Source of the DNA: Massospora cicadina | Lineage: Eukaryota; Entomophthoromycota; Entomophthoromycetes; Entomophthorales; Entomophthoraceae | NCBI GenBank assembly: GCA_022478985.1 | Contig: JAKSZP010014459.1 | Span: forward strand, 1 to 64,000 | Direction of reading: 5' to 3' | Length of the DNA stretch: 64,000 nucleotides | Shown here: positions 1 through 9,911 of the stretch, in pieces | How positions within the stretch are numbered: the stretch's first letter is position 1 | Layout: every line of letters begins with the position of its first letter | Translations under genes and position numbers: made by a program | Notes under the pieces: generated by a model | Seen by the model: only the letters and a program-made list of their open reading frames with translations | The model's database searches: none | What the model was told of the DNA's origin: nothing

Positions 1-1249
1 GATGAGCGATGGGTGACAGCCCTTCCGCTTCAAATCCCACCCCCAATACCCACACTCACCTCAGCAGAACTGTTTCAGAGAATTAGTGAAATCTGTGCCA
101 AGATTACTGAATTGAAATTGGTCAGATTTAATTCAGGGGGTAATCTGGCTGATGGCCAAAATTTGAATGGCTGTAAAAGCATGAAGAATGAGATATCAGC
201 TGGATTGCCTGATGGCTCCAATTTGATCACAAAATCAGTAGAACAAATATTGGGTGCCATCAATGAGGGTTTGAAGCCCTCTGATAGTAATTTGGGCATT
301 GTGTCCAATGTACTGCTGTTGACCAAATGAACAGTTAAATGACCGAGCGTGGGTGGGTTGGCCATCTCAAACCTGTTCCCAACCAGATGGTCCCATCCCT
401 ATATGGGATGGCCTTGGGGGATTCCTATTACTCATTGGGACAAACGCTGTTGTGCTAACTGTCAGAAACGTAGTTGAACCCTGGTTCAGACATTTGAGGT
501 CGAACTGACAGAGTCTCAGCCCACCGCCAAATTTGTGATGTTGGTTCCCAAAGAATAAACCCGCCCATTCCCAAACAATTTACCGGATAGGTCAAATTTG
601 TGGGCCCTAACCCCATCCTGTCACTACCCAATCAACCACTATTTAACCAGTTGCATGGCACTGGGAAAATTGTTGGTCAATTTTCTTACTTTCTTTTCCA
701 AATAAAGATTTTACCAAAAAACCAATTCTTTAATTCCCTTTCCAACTGCATCCCAGATGGCATTTCCCTGGTGGCCTGTCACTCCATACTCCGTGTGGGA
801 TTTACCAATTCTTTTAGTCACCATGGCTCCCTCTATCGCTGATTGGGCCCAGCAAGTCTGATATTTTTGGCTCTATAACCCCATTCTTACGAATTTCTGT
901 CAGCAATACATAGGGATATTATGGCCCTATGTCTATCAATGGAAAGAAAGAATCCATCTCCTTGCTACCCCCGATGAGATGACCTCTCATGCCAAAAATC
1001 TCATCAAAACTATCCCAGTAATCCCACCCCCTGCAACTAGAAACACTGAGTTGGGAACAGGTTCAGTGTGGTTTGTCATCGGGATACTCCTCACCTTGCT
1101 GTTGCGCCACCACTTTGTGGTATCACATTTCCTGGCTCCATATCAAGTCATATGGTCGGCAATGCCTCTGGCATTCTGGCTTGCTTTTTGGGTGCTCATG
1201 CATCCTGACTGGCAGGCCAGTCTAAACTTCTTCTGCCATTTCCATGACA
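1..1249 (+). repeat. Gyp1 5' LTR (partial)
   Basis: Direct copy of 5838-7088. The two copies diverge immediately after the shared CCATGACA, which gives the usual CA end of an LTR at 1249. A TATA-like box at 640-646, a predicted start near 670 and an AATAAA at 701-706 place U3/R/U5. U5 is very long (about 520 bp) and is occupied by an open frame beginning at 757. Position 1 corresponds to 5838 in the 3' LTR. Confidence 0.9.
640..706 (+). promoter_or_regulatory. Gyp1 LTR core promoter, predicted start and polyadenylation signal
   Basis: TATTTAA lies at 640-646; the 3' LTR has TATATAA at 6478-6484. About 30 bp downstream is ATTGTTGGTCAA (669-680; 6507-6518 in the 3' copy), the predicted RNA 5' end, followed by AATAAA at 701. 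Gyp2 has the same spacing and the same GTTGGTCAA start. The start site is inferred from spacing only. Confidence 0.55.
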
Positions 1250-2130
1250 TAATCTACCAACCATTATTTCCAGCCACTTCTGCCTTGGTTTTTAAGTTGG
1301 GCGCCGCAGTGGTTACCCTCTACCAGATGAACATACAATCAGTTGTGTGTTGTTTGTTGTTTGTTTGGTCACTTTCTGACTTTGGGAGAAGCATTCACTC
1401 TATTTTGGGAAACCTTTTTCAAGACGCCCAAGATGTGCAGACTGCATCTCCTCTTACTTCCTCCGACCCAGGAAAAAGATCAAGTATCCCTCACCTAAGA
1501 AATTGCCAATCAGGTTCTTGACGTGCTCGCCAAAGTACAAATGTGGACAACAATCGCACTCAATAATGCTTCTGCAATATCTCATGCCCAACAAGGGCTC
1601 GAGTTGTTAGATGCTGTGGATGGAGATGCCCACCGTTGGGTGAGAAGTCTTTTGCATTCTTCCTCACAAGAAGGAGATCCCACCCCCTGATGGCTGTTGT
1701 ATCGGCCGCTTTAAAACCCCTAGTGTCCCAATCTGACCACTTATTCAGAATGCTCCTTGCCATGGTCAAAGCCCCTAGTTTGGTTTCTTTGATTTCTACC
1801 TTTTGTGAGCTGGGTCCCACGTCAGGCCTATCTATCAATATGCTTCAGGCAATCTTTAGAGAAAGCTTGGATTTGGTTTCTTCTCATCACATGGCCTGGT
1901 CTACCATCCAAGGATCAGTAGATCAAATATGTGCCACCACAACTACTATCAAAGCGTTACCTTGCCACGTTTCCCCATATCAGAAGGGGATCTTTATGAT
2001 AGGATTTCCTAACAAAAGTGTAGACGATGCCCCTGTCACCAAAATAGCAGTTGACGAAGTTCTCAACCCTGTCATAACCCCCAAGTCCAAGTTGGCGTTT
2101 CCAGAGTTAACTGTTAATGATTCTGTTTAA
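757..2130 (+). pseudogene. Gyp1 LTR-spanning hydrophobic frame followed by gag-position sequence (broken)
   Basis: An ATG at 757, inside U5, opens a frame that crosses the LTR/internal junction at 1249 and runs to 1521 with a single TGA at 859. The product has about four hydrophobic segments: around 1066-1110 and 1150-1200 inside the LTR, and around 1285-1320 and 1340-1375 beyond it. From about 1490 to 1690 the more natural reading is in another frame, giving an Ala/Gln-rich amphipathic stretch. Frame 1 is open again at 1636-2130. I see no capsid major-homology motif and no CCHC knuckle. The stop at 859 corresponds to CAA in the 3' LTR, so both probably derive from an ancestral CGA. The family is not recognised; the role could be a membrane-anchored gag or an accessory protein. 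Confidence 0.6.
1250..1265 (+). other. Gyp1 primer-binding region (not of the tRNA 3'-end type)
   Basis: The bases after the 5' LTR read TAATCTACCAACCATT, with no TGG complementary to a tRNA CCA end. The ACCAAC core is complementary to GTTGGT in the predicted transcript start. Gyp2 has the same core at the same place, so a self-priming mechanism like that of Tf1/sushi elements is possible. This is an inference. Confidence 0.4.
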
Positions 2131-2145
2131 GCCCAGACAGAGGAA

Positions 2146-2721
2146 ATGATTTCCCCCACACTCGTACTTCCAATTTTCGCCCCTGCTAAGAACCCTGACC
2201 CTAGTCCTGACATACCTGTTATTTCTTCAGTCATCCATGAGTCAGTCGAATCCCTCAATAAACAGAATTCCACTTATTTCCTTGTCCCTATGAGAATCAT
2301 TATTGGTCCACATCATGTCTCCTTCGAAGCTCTGGTGGATACCAGAGCAGCGGGGAACTTCATGAGTGTTGAGTTGGCACAACAATTAAAACAGGAAATG
2401 GATGTGGGTTCTTCAGTAATGGTGGCCTCATCTGCTTACCAGTCTTCATATGTTGTTTGCCAGCTGATCCACTTCTCAATCCATCAATATAACTTCTGCA
2501 ATTGTTTTTTGGCCATGCCAAACTTGGTGTTCCTGGTGATCTTGGGTGTGGGATGGTGGCGCCAACAACATGTGAAGATTCATTTAGAGTCTAATACATT
2601 GTTGTTTACCAATAATGATTTGGAGAGAGTTCCCTTTGATCAACACCCTCAAGAAGATACAAGGGACCAGCTCTATCACTACCCTAGTTACTTCCGCGGA
2701 CATTCTGGCCAATTTCTCTGA
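2146..2721 (+). pseudogene. Gyp1 protease region
   Basis: An open stretch of 191 codons in the same frame as the U5 frame and the 1636-2130 segment. Around 2326-2350 it carries the retropepsin active-site context A-L-V-D-T-R-A-A, in which the catalytic D-S/T-G triad has become D-T-R. A downstream I-L-G-V-G-W-W segment matches the flap and C-terminal part of gypsy proteases. The G to R change would inactivate it. Confidence 0.75.
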
Positions 2722-2726
2722 AATCT

Positions 2727-4287
2727 TAATGCAATATCAGAGAATATTTGACATGGAAAAGGCGGATTGTCTGCCAAAACATACTAGGTACGATTGTGGA
2801 TTTTGGACAACCATGGAGTTGGTGAACATCAACTGCCCGTTGTATCCTCATACAGCGGAGGAAGAGGTTGCACTAGATACCTGGTTGGATGATATGTTAT
2901 AAAAAGGTTGGTTGTTCAAAGAGACCTCCCCCGTCGCCTCCCCTATTGTCTTTGCAAGAAATTGGATGGAACGCTTCATCCTTGTGTGGATTACGGTCAC
3001 TTGAACAAAATAACAGTTACAGATCCCTACCCACTGCCTTTGGAGCAGATAATCAGTCAGGCAATTGCCAATCCCGTGTATTCTCAAAACTGGATCTGGT
3101 GAATGCTTTCAACCAAATTCAGGTAATGGAAGGACAGGAATGGTTGACCACAATTCAAACAAGGCGAGGCTTTTTTCAATTTCGCGTAATGCCCTTTGGG
3201 TTGAAAAATGCTCCTGCTATGTTTCAACAAATGATTGACAATGCATTAGGGGATCTCTGGTTCTCTTGTTCTATTGCATACATCGATGATATCCTAGTTC
3301 ATACCCCAACTCCCAAACAACATGCCATTGACTTGGAAGTGGTGGTGGTCGCCTTGCATAAGGCAGGGTTGTTCCTCAAACCGTCCAAGTGCGAGTTTTA
3401 TAAGGAAGAGGTCACATTTCTCGGAAACCTGGTTCTTAATGAAGGTGTCACTATCCCTCCCAACAAATTAGATGTGATCTGAGAATGGCCAACTCCAACT
3501 ACACAGAAGCAACTTTGGAGCTTCTTGGGAACTATCATTTTTAAAATAAATTTCCCCCACACTTTCCCAGTTGGCCGCCCCACTCCATCCCCTCACTGGG
3601 AAAAACGTACCATTTTGGACCCCCAAATTCCAGCAGGCGTTTAAATCGATCAAGGAAGTGTTTGTGTCTCCTCTTATTTTGAAAACATGCTGATCCCACC
3701 AAACTGTATATATCACATGCGATGCTTCATTGGTAGCAGTGGGCGCAGTACTGCTTCAGGACCACGATGGTCTTGAACATCCAGTCACTTATTTCTCCCA
3801 AAAATTCACCGCTACAGAGCAGTCTTGGGCCATTTATGACAAAGAACTGGCTGCTGTTGCATGGGCATTAACTCATTGGCGGTACCTGTTGCAAGGTGCT
3901 CTTCATGAGCTAACAGTTTGCACAGATCACCAGGCTCTCTTGTATTTCCACAAACCCCAAAAATTGGCGCACCGGAAGGCCCAAACCTATTGGGACCTGT
4001 GCATCTTTAACTTCAAAGATGAATTTTTCAAAGGTGCGCTTAATGTCCTTCCCAATTTCCTAAGCCATAGTCTGGCTCACTGTCCCTCAGAACCTGAGGA
4101 AGTGGATCTCGTTACCATGATTCCTGCCACTCAGATTTTGTCAATTGCTCCCTCCACTGTTTCCTCCACCGCGCTGTCTCCTAACAATCTGTTATTGGCC
4201 CTGGTGTTAGCCGGTCAAATGGCCTGCCCTGAGGGCGTGGAGTTAGTTGATCAGTTGGCTCACTCCAGTCCCAAACACTCCCTATAA
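2727..4287 (+). pseudogene. Gyp1 reverse transcriptase and RNase H
   Basis: Pieces in three frames: a D-G-T-L-H-P-C-V-D-Y-G-H-L-N-K segment (RT block 1) near 2960-3005; S-K-L-D-L-V-N-A-F-N-Q-I and F-R-V-M-P-F-G-L-K-N-A-P (blocks 3-4) near 3080-3220; and the catalytic Y-I-D-D near 3277. A stop at 3481 is followed by the connection domain. RNase H is open at 3730-4287 (D-A-S-L-V-A-V-G-A-V-L-L, K-E-L-A-A-V, T-D-H-Q-A-L). This is the classic gypsy order. Frames change around 2900-3100 and 3480-3730. Confidence 0.9.
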
Positions 4288-4378
4288 TCCTTAGAAGAAG
4301 GGCTCATTTACTTCTGTTCTTGTGTTTAGGTTCCCCCCTCCTTCTGCCAGAAGTATTCCGTGCACACCATGATTCCCC

Positions 4379-5680
4379 ATGGTTGGACATCCCGGTAACA
4401 ATAAATACATCAATATGATCAAGAGAACCTTTATTTGGGCAGGACTGACCAAAGAGGTCCCGTCTTGGATTGCTGATTGTGTTATTTGCACTAAGGCTAA
4501 GTCAGATCGCTCCAGAAAGGACAGCCTCCTGCACCCTTTACAGAAGGTGGAAGGTCTTTGGACCTTAGTGTCCATATATTTTATTGTCAATCTCCCCTGT
4601 TCTAATGGGTTCACAGCGGTGATGGTAGTGGTGGATCGCTTTAAAAAATTTTCCCTTTTTATCCCTTGTACTTCCACAATTATGTCAGAAGAAACTGCCC
4701 ACCTTTTCATATGACATGTGTTTTTGATGTTCGGTCTTCCCCAGGAAATTGTTAGTGACTGGGGTACTCAGTTTACCGCGCAGTTTTGGAGTGAACTCCT
4801 ATCGATCCTGAAGATAACCCCCTGTCAATCCACGGCATATCACCCCCAGTCTGACGGTCAGACCAAGCGGGTTAATCAAGTTCTTGAACAATACCTGCAT
4901 TGCTATGCTGCAGCGGTGCAGGATACTTGGGCCAGTGACTTGCCTCCCGCTCAATTTGTGTACAATAATGGGATCCACGCATCTATGGGGTTTTCACCTT
5001 ATGAAGCAACGTTGGGTTATAACTCCTTGTTTTCAGTCAGAGCATGCTTGCAACCTGAGGTTCAAGCTGCCGCGGATCATGCTGCCCATATTCAAGCGAC
5101 TCAAGCTTTAATGTGGGAACACCTCACTAAAGCTATTGGTGACTATAAGTGATTCACAGATTGTAAGCGCCTTCCAGGTCATGACTTTACTATGGGTTCC
5201 TACGTCATGCTTGATACCCATCATTTACAAATTCAAACCCCTTCCGTAAGTTTGCCCATAAGCGTTCAGGTCCTCATTTAGTAAAGGAGGTATTGGGTAA
5301 TGGGGTGTTCCACCTGAAGCTTCCCGCACATTGAAAGCAGCACCCAGTTTTCCATGTTTCCCAGCTGTCACCCTTCAAAGGTGTAATTCCCACAGACCTG
5401 GAACCGATCATCATTAATAATGGGGAAGAAGCTGAGGTAGAGGCCATCTTGGCATCTTGGAAGTCGCGACGTTCAGTCCAATATCTTGTGGCCTGTAAAG
5501 GATACCCAGCTTATGAAAATAGTTGGGTCAAGGCGCGCGATTGTGAAAATTGCATGGCCCTGGTTGAAGCTTTCCACGCATCCCACCCCAAGGCTCCCCG
5601 CCCTCTTCAGAAGACCGTGACAATTATGGCTATCAAGTTACCCAAAACACACAAGAATGTGGCTCTGGCGCAGTTTCCTG
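4379..5680 (+). pseudogene. Gyp1 integrase with C-terminal chromodomain
   Basis: The zinc-binding N-terminal domain (G-H-P-G-N at 4382, C-V-I-C near 4480) is followed by the catalytic core (V-S-I-Y-F-I near 4570, with the first Asp lost; S-D-W-G-T-Q-F-T near 4755; H-P-Q-S-D-G-Q-T near 4845). After a decayed GPY/F-like region the stretch 5430-5600 encodes a chromodomain (V-Q-Y-L-V-A-C-K-G-Y-P, N-S-W-V-K), which in chromoviruses directs integration to particular chromatin. Stops at 4714 and 5152 and a frame change before the chromodomain disrupt it. Confidence 0.88.
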
Positions 5681-5697
5681 GTGGAAGCCATTCCTTT

Positions 5698-5712
5698 GGA
5701 AAAAGGAAAGGG
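5698..5712 (+). other. Gyp1 polypurine tract
   Basis: GGAAAAAGGAAAGGG, followed by TAA and the TG that begins the 3' LTR. It primes plus-strand synthesis. The same layout (purine run, TAA, TG) occurs in Gyp2, Gyp3 and Gyp4. Confidence 0.75.
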
Positions 5713-5715
5713 TAA

Positions 5716-7088
5716 TGTAAGCCTCAGGGAATGTCCCTTGGCTCTCAATTGGGTTATCTTCCCATTCTCAAATAAAAAAGGCACTGAAGAGGATGGCGGT
5801 ACCTCTCATCACTCAGGGCAATCTCGCTCACATAGTAGATGAGTGATGGGTGACAGCCCTTCCACTTCAGATCCCACCCCCAATACCCACACTCACCTTG
5901 GCAGAACCGTTGTGGAGAATTAGTGAAATCTGTGCCAAGGTTGCCAAATTGGAATTGGTCAAATCTAATTCAGAGGGTAATCTGGCTGATGGCCAAAATT
6001 TAAATATCTGTAAAATAATGAAGAATGAGATATCAGCCAGATCACCTGATGGCTCCAATTTGATCACTAAATCAGTAGAACAAATATTGGGCGCCATCGA
6101 TGAGGGTTTGAAGCCCTCTGATAGTAATTTGGGCATTGCACCTGATGTACTGCTGTTGACCAAATGAATGGTTAAACAACCGAGTGTGGGTGGGTTGGCC
6201 ATCCTGAACCTGTTCCCAACCAAATGGTCCCATCCCTATATGGGATGGCCTTGAGGGATTCCCGTTGCTCATTGGGCCAAATGCTGTCATGCTAACCATT
6301 AGAAATGTAGTCAAACCCTGGTTCAGACATTTGAGGTTGAACCAATAGAGACTCAGCCCGCTGATGAATTTTGCAATGTTGGTTCCCAAAGAATAAACCT
6401 GCCCATTCACAAATAATTCGCTGGATAGGTCAAATTTATGGGTCCTAACCCCATCCTGTCACTACCCAATTGACCACTATATAACCAGTTGCATGGCACT
6501 GGGAAAATTGTTGGTCAATTTTCTTACTTTCTTTTCCAAATAAAAATTTTACCAAAAAAATCAAATCTTTATTTCCCTTTCCAACTGCATCCCAGATGGC
6601 ATTTCCCTGGTGGCCTGTTGCTCCGCACTCCGGGTGGGCTTTACCAATTCTTTTGGTCACCATGGCTCCCTCTATCACTGATTGGGCCCAGCAAGTCCAA
6701 TATTTTTGGCTCTACAACCCCATTCTTACTAATTTCCAGCAGCAATACATGGAGATCTTATGGCCCTATGTCTATCAATGGAAAGAAAGAATCCATCTCC
6801 TTGGTGCCCCCAATGAGATGACCTCTCATGCCAAAAATCTCATCAAAACTATCCCAGTAATCCCACCCCCTGCAAATAGAAACACTGAGTTGGGAACAGG
6901 TTCAGTGTGGTTTGTCATCGGGATACTCCTCACCTTGCTGTTGCGCCACCACTTTGTGGTATCACATTTTCTGGCTCCATATCAAGTCATATGGTCGGCA
7001 ATGCCTCTGGCATTCTGGCTTGCTTTTTGGGTGCTCACGCATCCTGACTGGCAGGCCAGTCTAAACTTCTTCTGCCATTTCCATGACA
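5716..7088 (+). repeat. Gyp1 3' LTR
   Basis: Starts with TGTAAGCC after the polypurine tract and ends CCATGACA, length 1373 bp. It matches 1-1249 from 5838 onward. It keeps the U5 open frame unbroken (6596-7088, running out into flanking DNA to 7105), whereas the 5' copy has one TGA. Confidence 0.9.
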
Positions 7089-7105
7089 ATACCCAAATCT
7101 TGTAA
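6596..7105 (+). CDS. Gyp1 3' LTR copy of the U5-encoded hydrophobic frame
   Basis: 169 codons without a stop, beginning at the same ATG as the 5' copy and leaving the LTR at 7088; the last five codons are flanking DNA. It has a Trp-rich N-terminus, a predicted membrane segment starting W-F-V-I-G-I-L-L and a second rich in A-F-W-L-A-F-W. It is a duplicate of the N-terminal part of the LTR-spanning protein and is probably not expressed separately. No homologue is recognised. Confidence 0.5.
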   Translation: MAFPWWPVAPHSGWALPILLVTMAPSITDWAQQVQYFWLYNPILTNFQQQYMEILWPYVYQWKERIHLLGAPNEMTSHAKNLIKTIPVIPPPANRNTELGTGSVWFVIGILLTLLLRHHFVVSHFLAPYQVIWSAMPLAFWLAFWVLTHPDWQASLNFFCHFHDNTQIL

Positions 7106-8379
7106 TTCCCAACCTTATGAGATCCATGTATGGTCATTGACTGTTACACATCCCCCTAGTAGGTGGGGCTTCTGTCATTTCTGGGTGAGAGTGGGTGCCC
7201 AGTACTGGTGCATTGGACTGAAAAAGATTTTTAGGGGCATTGCCCACCAGTACCTTGTCTATGCCATGGCTTGTCCCATCAGCAGGGAATACAGACTCCG
7301 CAGGAGCAATAGCCACTGGTTCACATTGTGACTGAGAAGCCATCAGAGGTTTTGGGCCTCCAAATTTATATTTGAAAAAGTTTGCATGTATTGATTGCAA
7401 GGTTGGTGGCCAATTCAATTTTGTGCACTCAGGCCTTAATGCTAACACTATTACATTAAGCATCAGTGGACATACCCTTTCTGGTATGATTAACCATTTG
7501 GTGTGGTAGGTTTATCTATTAATAGAAAAGGCTTTACTGTGGGCTGTAAGCTCAATGAGCTAAGCTCTGCCAGGCAGTATTCCCATTTGTAACTGTAACA
7601 AATAGAAGTTGCAAGTACTGATCTAATAAGGACATTATGTGCAAACTAAAATTTGATTTTGCTAAAAAAATTTACTGTGTCACTTTTTAAAATCAAAAGT
7701 GATACTAACATACAAAAGAAAGCCCATTAAAATGGGCTATTGATGCTATAAAATTAAAGATAATTGATAAAAAAACAACTGCTTTTTAATGAGCCTGATG
7801 AAAGTTGACCTCATAGCCTCATGTTGTAACAGGGTAAGTTTTAAATTTAAAAAAGATGAACCCAAGAAATGCTGGACAAATTAAGAAACCTTCTATATCT
7901 ATTTATATTTTAACTAGCAGGTGAATTAATAAATGTGGGCAAGGCTGCAGCTACCTACTAGTCTATTGATATTCTCATTGTTAATATATATTTTGTCACA
8001 CCTTGATGTGCATGAGCTTAATACTAGCACAAGTCTAAATGTGTTAGTGTGCAGACACCCTAAGGTTGACCACCTCAGAAGAGTTAAACACATTAATGGA
8101 TTAAACTACTTTCTGGATTACTAAAATTAAAAATCATAAAGTAAGCTATGTTTCTATACAATTGTAGATCATGTGACCTTCTTTGTTGAGAAAATACATA
8201 CGCATAAAAAAGTATATATAAAATTATAAGAACATACAATTAATTTATAATAGACTCCTGCAGATTCTAATATATCGGAAAAAAATTTTCATGTGAAGGG
8301 AAGTTAGATATACCATTTTCCTCTCAACATAATCTTTTTAAATTTCAAATTCATTTTTTTAAATTTCAAATTTGTCTTT
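7089..8379. other. AT-rich flank with a weak hypothetical reverse-strand ORF
   Basis: The DNA right of Gyp1 holds one open stretch on the minus strand, 7463-7134 (109 aa). Its composition looks protein-like (K-L-N-W-P near the N-terminus, F-G-G-P-K-P in the middle), but I do not recognise it. It could be an exon or relic of the sequence into which Gyp1 inserted. Further right are two small hairpins, CACTTTTT/AAAAGTG near 7681-7701 and AGCCCATT/AATGGGCT near 7711-7730. Nothing else is supported. Confidence 0.3.
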
Positions 8380-8396
8380 TTACATATCAAATTCAT

Positions 8397-8652
8397 ATGG
8401 ACCCTCTACCACTGCCTCCCCAAGTTCGATCCCGGTAGATGAACTTTGGGTAGGGGACGCTTATAACTGTGTTGGCGTTGCACACCAATGCTCTAAACTG
8501 AGATAGCGAATAGCAAAGGCGGTCCATGGAGTTCCTGGCCTATCATATGCCACGCATGGAGGTTTTCCGGGTTTTATCCTCCTTTCCCATTTTCTCCAAT
8601 TCTCTTAATCGGTATCGTCCCCAGGTCGGCCCACCTCAAATAAAATTTAAAA
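8397..8652 (+). repeat. SINE copy 1 (5' truncated)
   Basis: A 256-bp unit flanked by a perfect 17-bp direct repeat, TTACATATCAAATTCAT (8380-8396 and 8653-8669). It matches the reverse strand of 26224-26519 over most of its length. It begins just before the B-box-like GTTCGATCCC (8418-8427) and lacks the A box present in the other copy. The 3' tail is AT-rich (AAATAAAATTTAAAATT). Target duplication, 5' truncation and tail are as expected for LINE-mobilised SINEs. Confidence 0.8.
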
Positions 8653-8789
8653 TTACATATCAAATTCATCTACTTAAATTTTCACTGACATACTCACTGA
8701 TTGACTGACTGACTGAAATCTGAAACCTTTGAGTCTGATAGGGTCAATCTATTTGGGTGAGTGGGTGAAAATTGGCAAATATTATCTAA

Positions 8790-9043
8790 CTAGCTGTACC
8801 CGGCCACGCGTTGCTGTGGCTCAGTTTGGTTAAATGGAAAATAAAGAAAAATGAAAGCATACATTTCCAATAGCAAAATTTACCCGGCGTTGCTCGGGTT
8901 TATTTATAAGCTCACACTGACATAGCCTATAGGCTGTGCCAGCGCTACTCGAGCCACTTGGACCAACAGCTCCGCTGTTGCCCTCGTGGCTGGTGAGCTG
9001 ATTATTCTAACTTTACTTAATCTATTTAACTCTCGAACACTGA
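8790..9043 (-). mobile_element. Helitron 3'-end relic, reverse orientation
   Basis: Read on the minus strand, the sequence ends in a GCCAC/GTGGC hairpin, then CCGGGTACAG and CTAG, with T as the next base (plus-strand A at 8789). This is the standard Helitron 3' terminus. A second, older terminus-like hairpin (CCCG-AGCAACG-CCGGG) lies at 8881-8902. The right boundary, a GA|T at 9043, is a guess. A strong nested hairpin occupies 8952-8998. Confidence 0.5.
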
Positions 9044-9171
9044 TTTTTATTTATTTTCAGGTGAGCAATTTGGTGAACTATTCGATAATATTTGCCAATT
9101 CTCAACCACTCACCCAAATAGATTGAACCTATCAAACTTGATTAGTTTCAGGTGAGCAATTTAGTGAATTA

Positions 9172-9911
9172 TCTCTATATATTATTTCTCAAAGATATTT
9201 TTTGTCGGTATGAAATATCTCCCTTAACACTGTATCAGAATTAATGTTTTATATGCCATTTTGAAGATCCTTTTCCCTCTAATGATGAAAAATAAGTAAA
9301 TATCCTAAAATTAATATTTTTATCAAAAAAAATTACATTTTAAAAGTTATATTTTAAAAATTTCATTTAAAAACTTACATATATAAAGTGGCGTGGTGGC
9401 ACTGAAGTCTCCGAATAGAATAGAATAAAATAAACGTATAAACATATAAACAACATATGAACAACGTGTAAATCAAATCAAAACAAGTAAGTAATACAGC
9501 ATTTGTAAAAGCAGTGGAGCATTATTCTAACCTCAATAATATTGAGGTAGCAAGCACGTGTTGTCATATTTTTTGATAAAAAAATCAGTAAGTTTTTTGA
9601 TAAAAAACAGTAATTATACAAATAATGTAAAAAACATTTATTGTATTTAAATTACAAAAATAAATTTTATTTTGAAATAAATGTCACAATATTTATATAT
9701 TTGCTAATTTTTTATTAATAATTTTTTACACCTTCAAAATTAGTTTATTAATTAAAAAATTAAATTTTATTATCATTATGTTTTTGCCAGTTTTTCGTCA
9801 TTTGTTATTTTGCAATAATCTATTTTTATTGATTAAGTACTATCCATAGGATAGTTGTATAAGGAATCCTATTATTTGAAGTGATGCAAAGTATTTGCAT
9901 GGGTCACCTAG
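9172..9911 (+). mobile_element. Non-autonomous Helitron (740 bp) with a matching empty site nearby
   Basis: Begins TCTCTATA after an A and ends CTAG before a T. A perfect 7-bp hairpin, ATGCAAA-GTA-TTTGCAT (9884-9900), lies 7 bases upstream of CTAG. Removing the element joins GTGAATTA to TAAGTTAATATTTGCC, which aligns with the uninterrupted neighbouring unit at 9057-9100 (GTGAACTA TTCGATAATATTTGCC). There is no coding capacity. Confidence 0.75.

Larger units (their letters stand above)
1..7088 (+). mobile_element. Gyp1: Ty3/gypsy LTR retrotransposon (chromovirus type), 5' end cut by the window
   Basis: This is a decayed LTR retrotransposon in the order LTR, hydrophobic/gag-like frame, protease, reverse transcriptase, RNase H, integrase, chromodomain, polypurine tract, LTR. 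Bases 1-1249 repeat 5838-7088 at roughly 93-95 percent identity by eye, so about 122 bp of the 5' LTR lies left of the window. The order RT-RH-IN identifies Ty3/gypsy, and the chromodomain at the integrase C-terminus places it among chromoviruses. Stops and several frameshifts make it non-autonomous now. The target duplication cannot be checked because the 5' end is missing. Confidence 0.93.
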
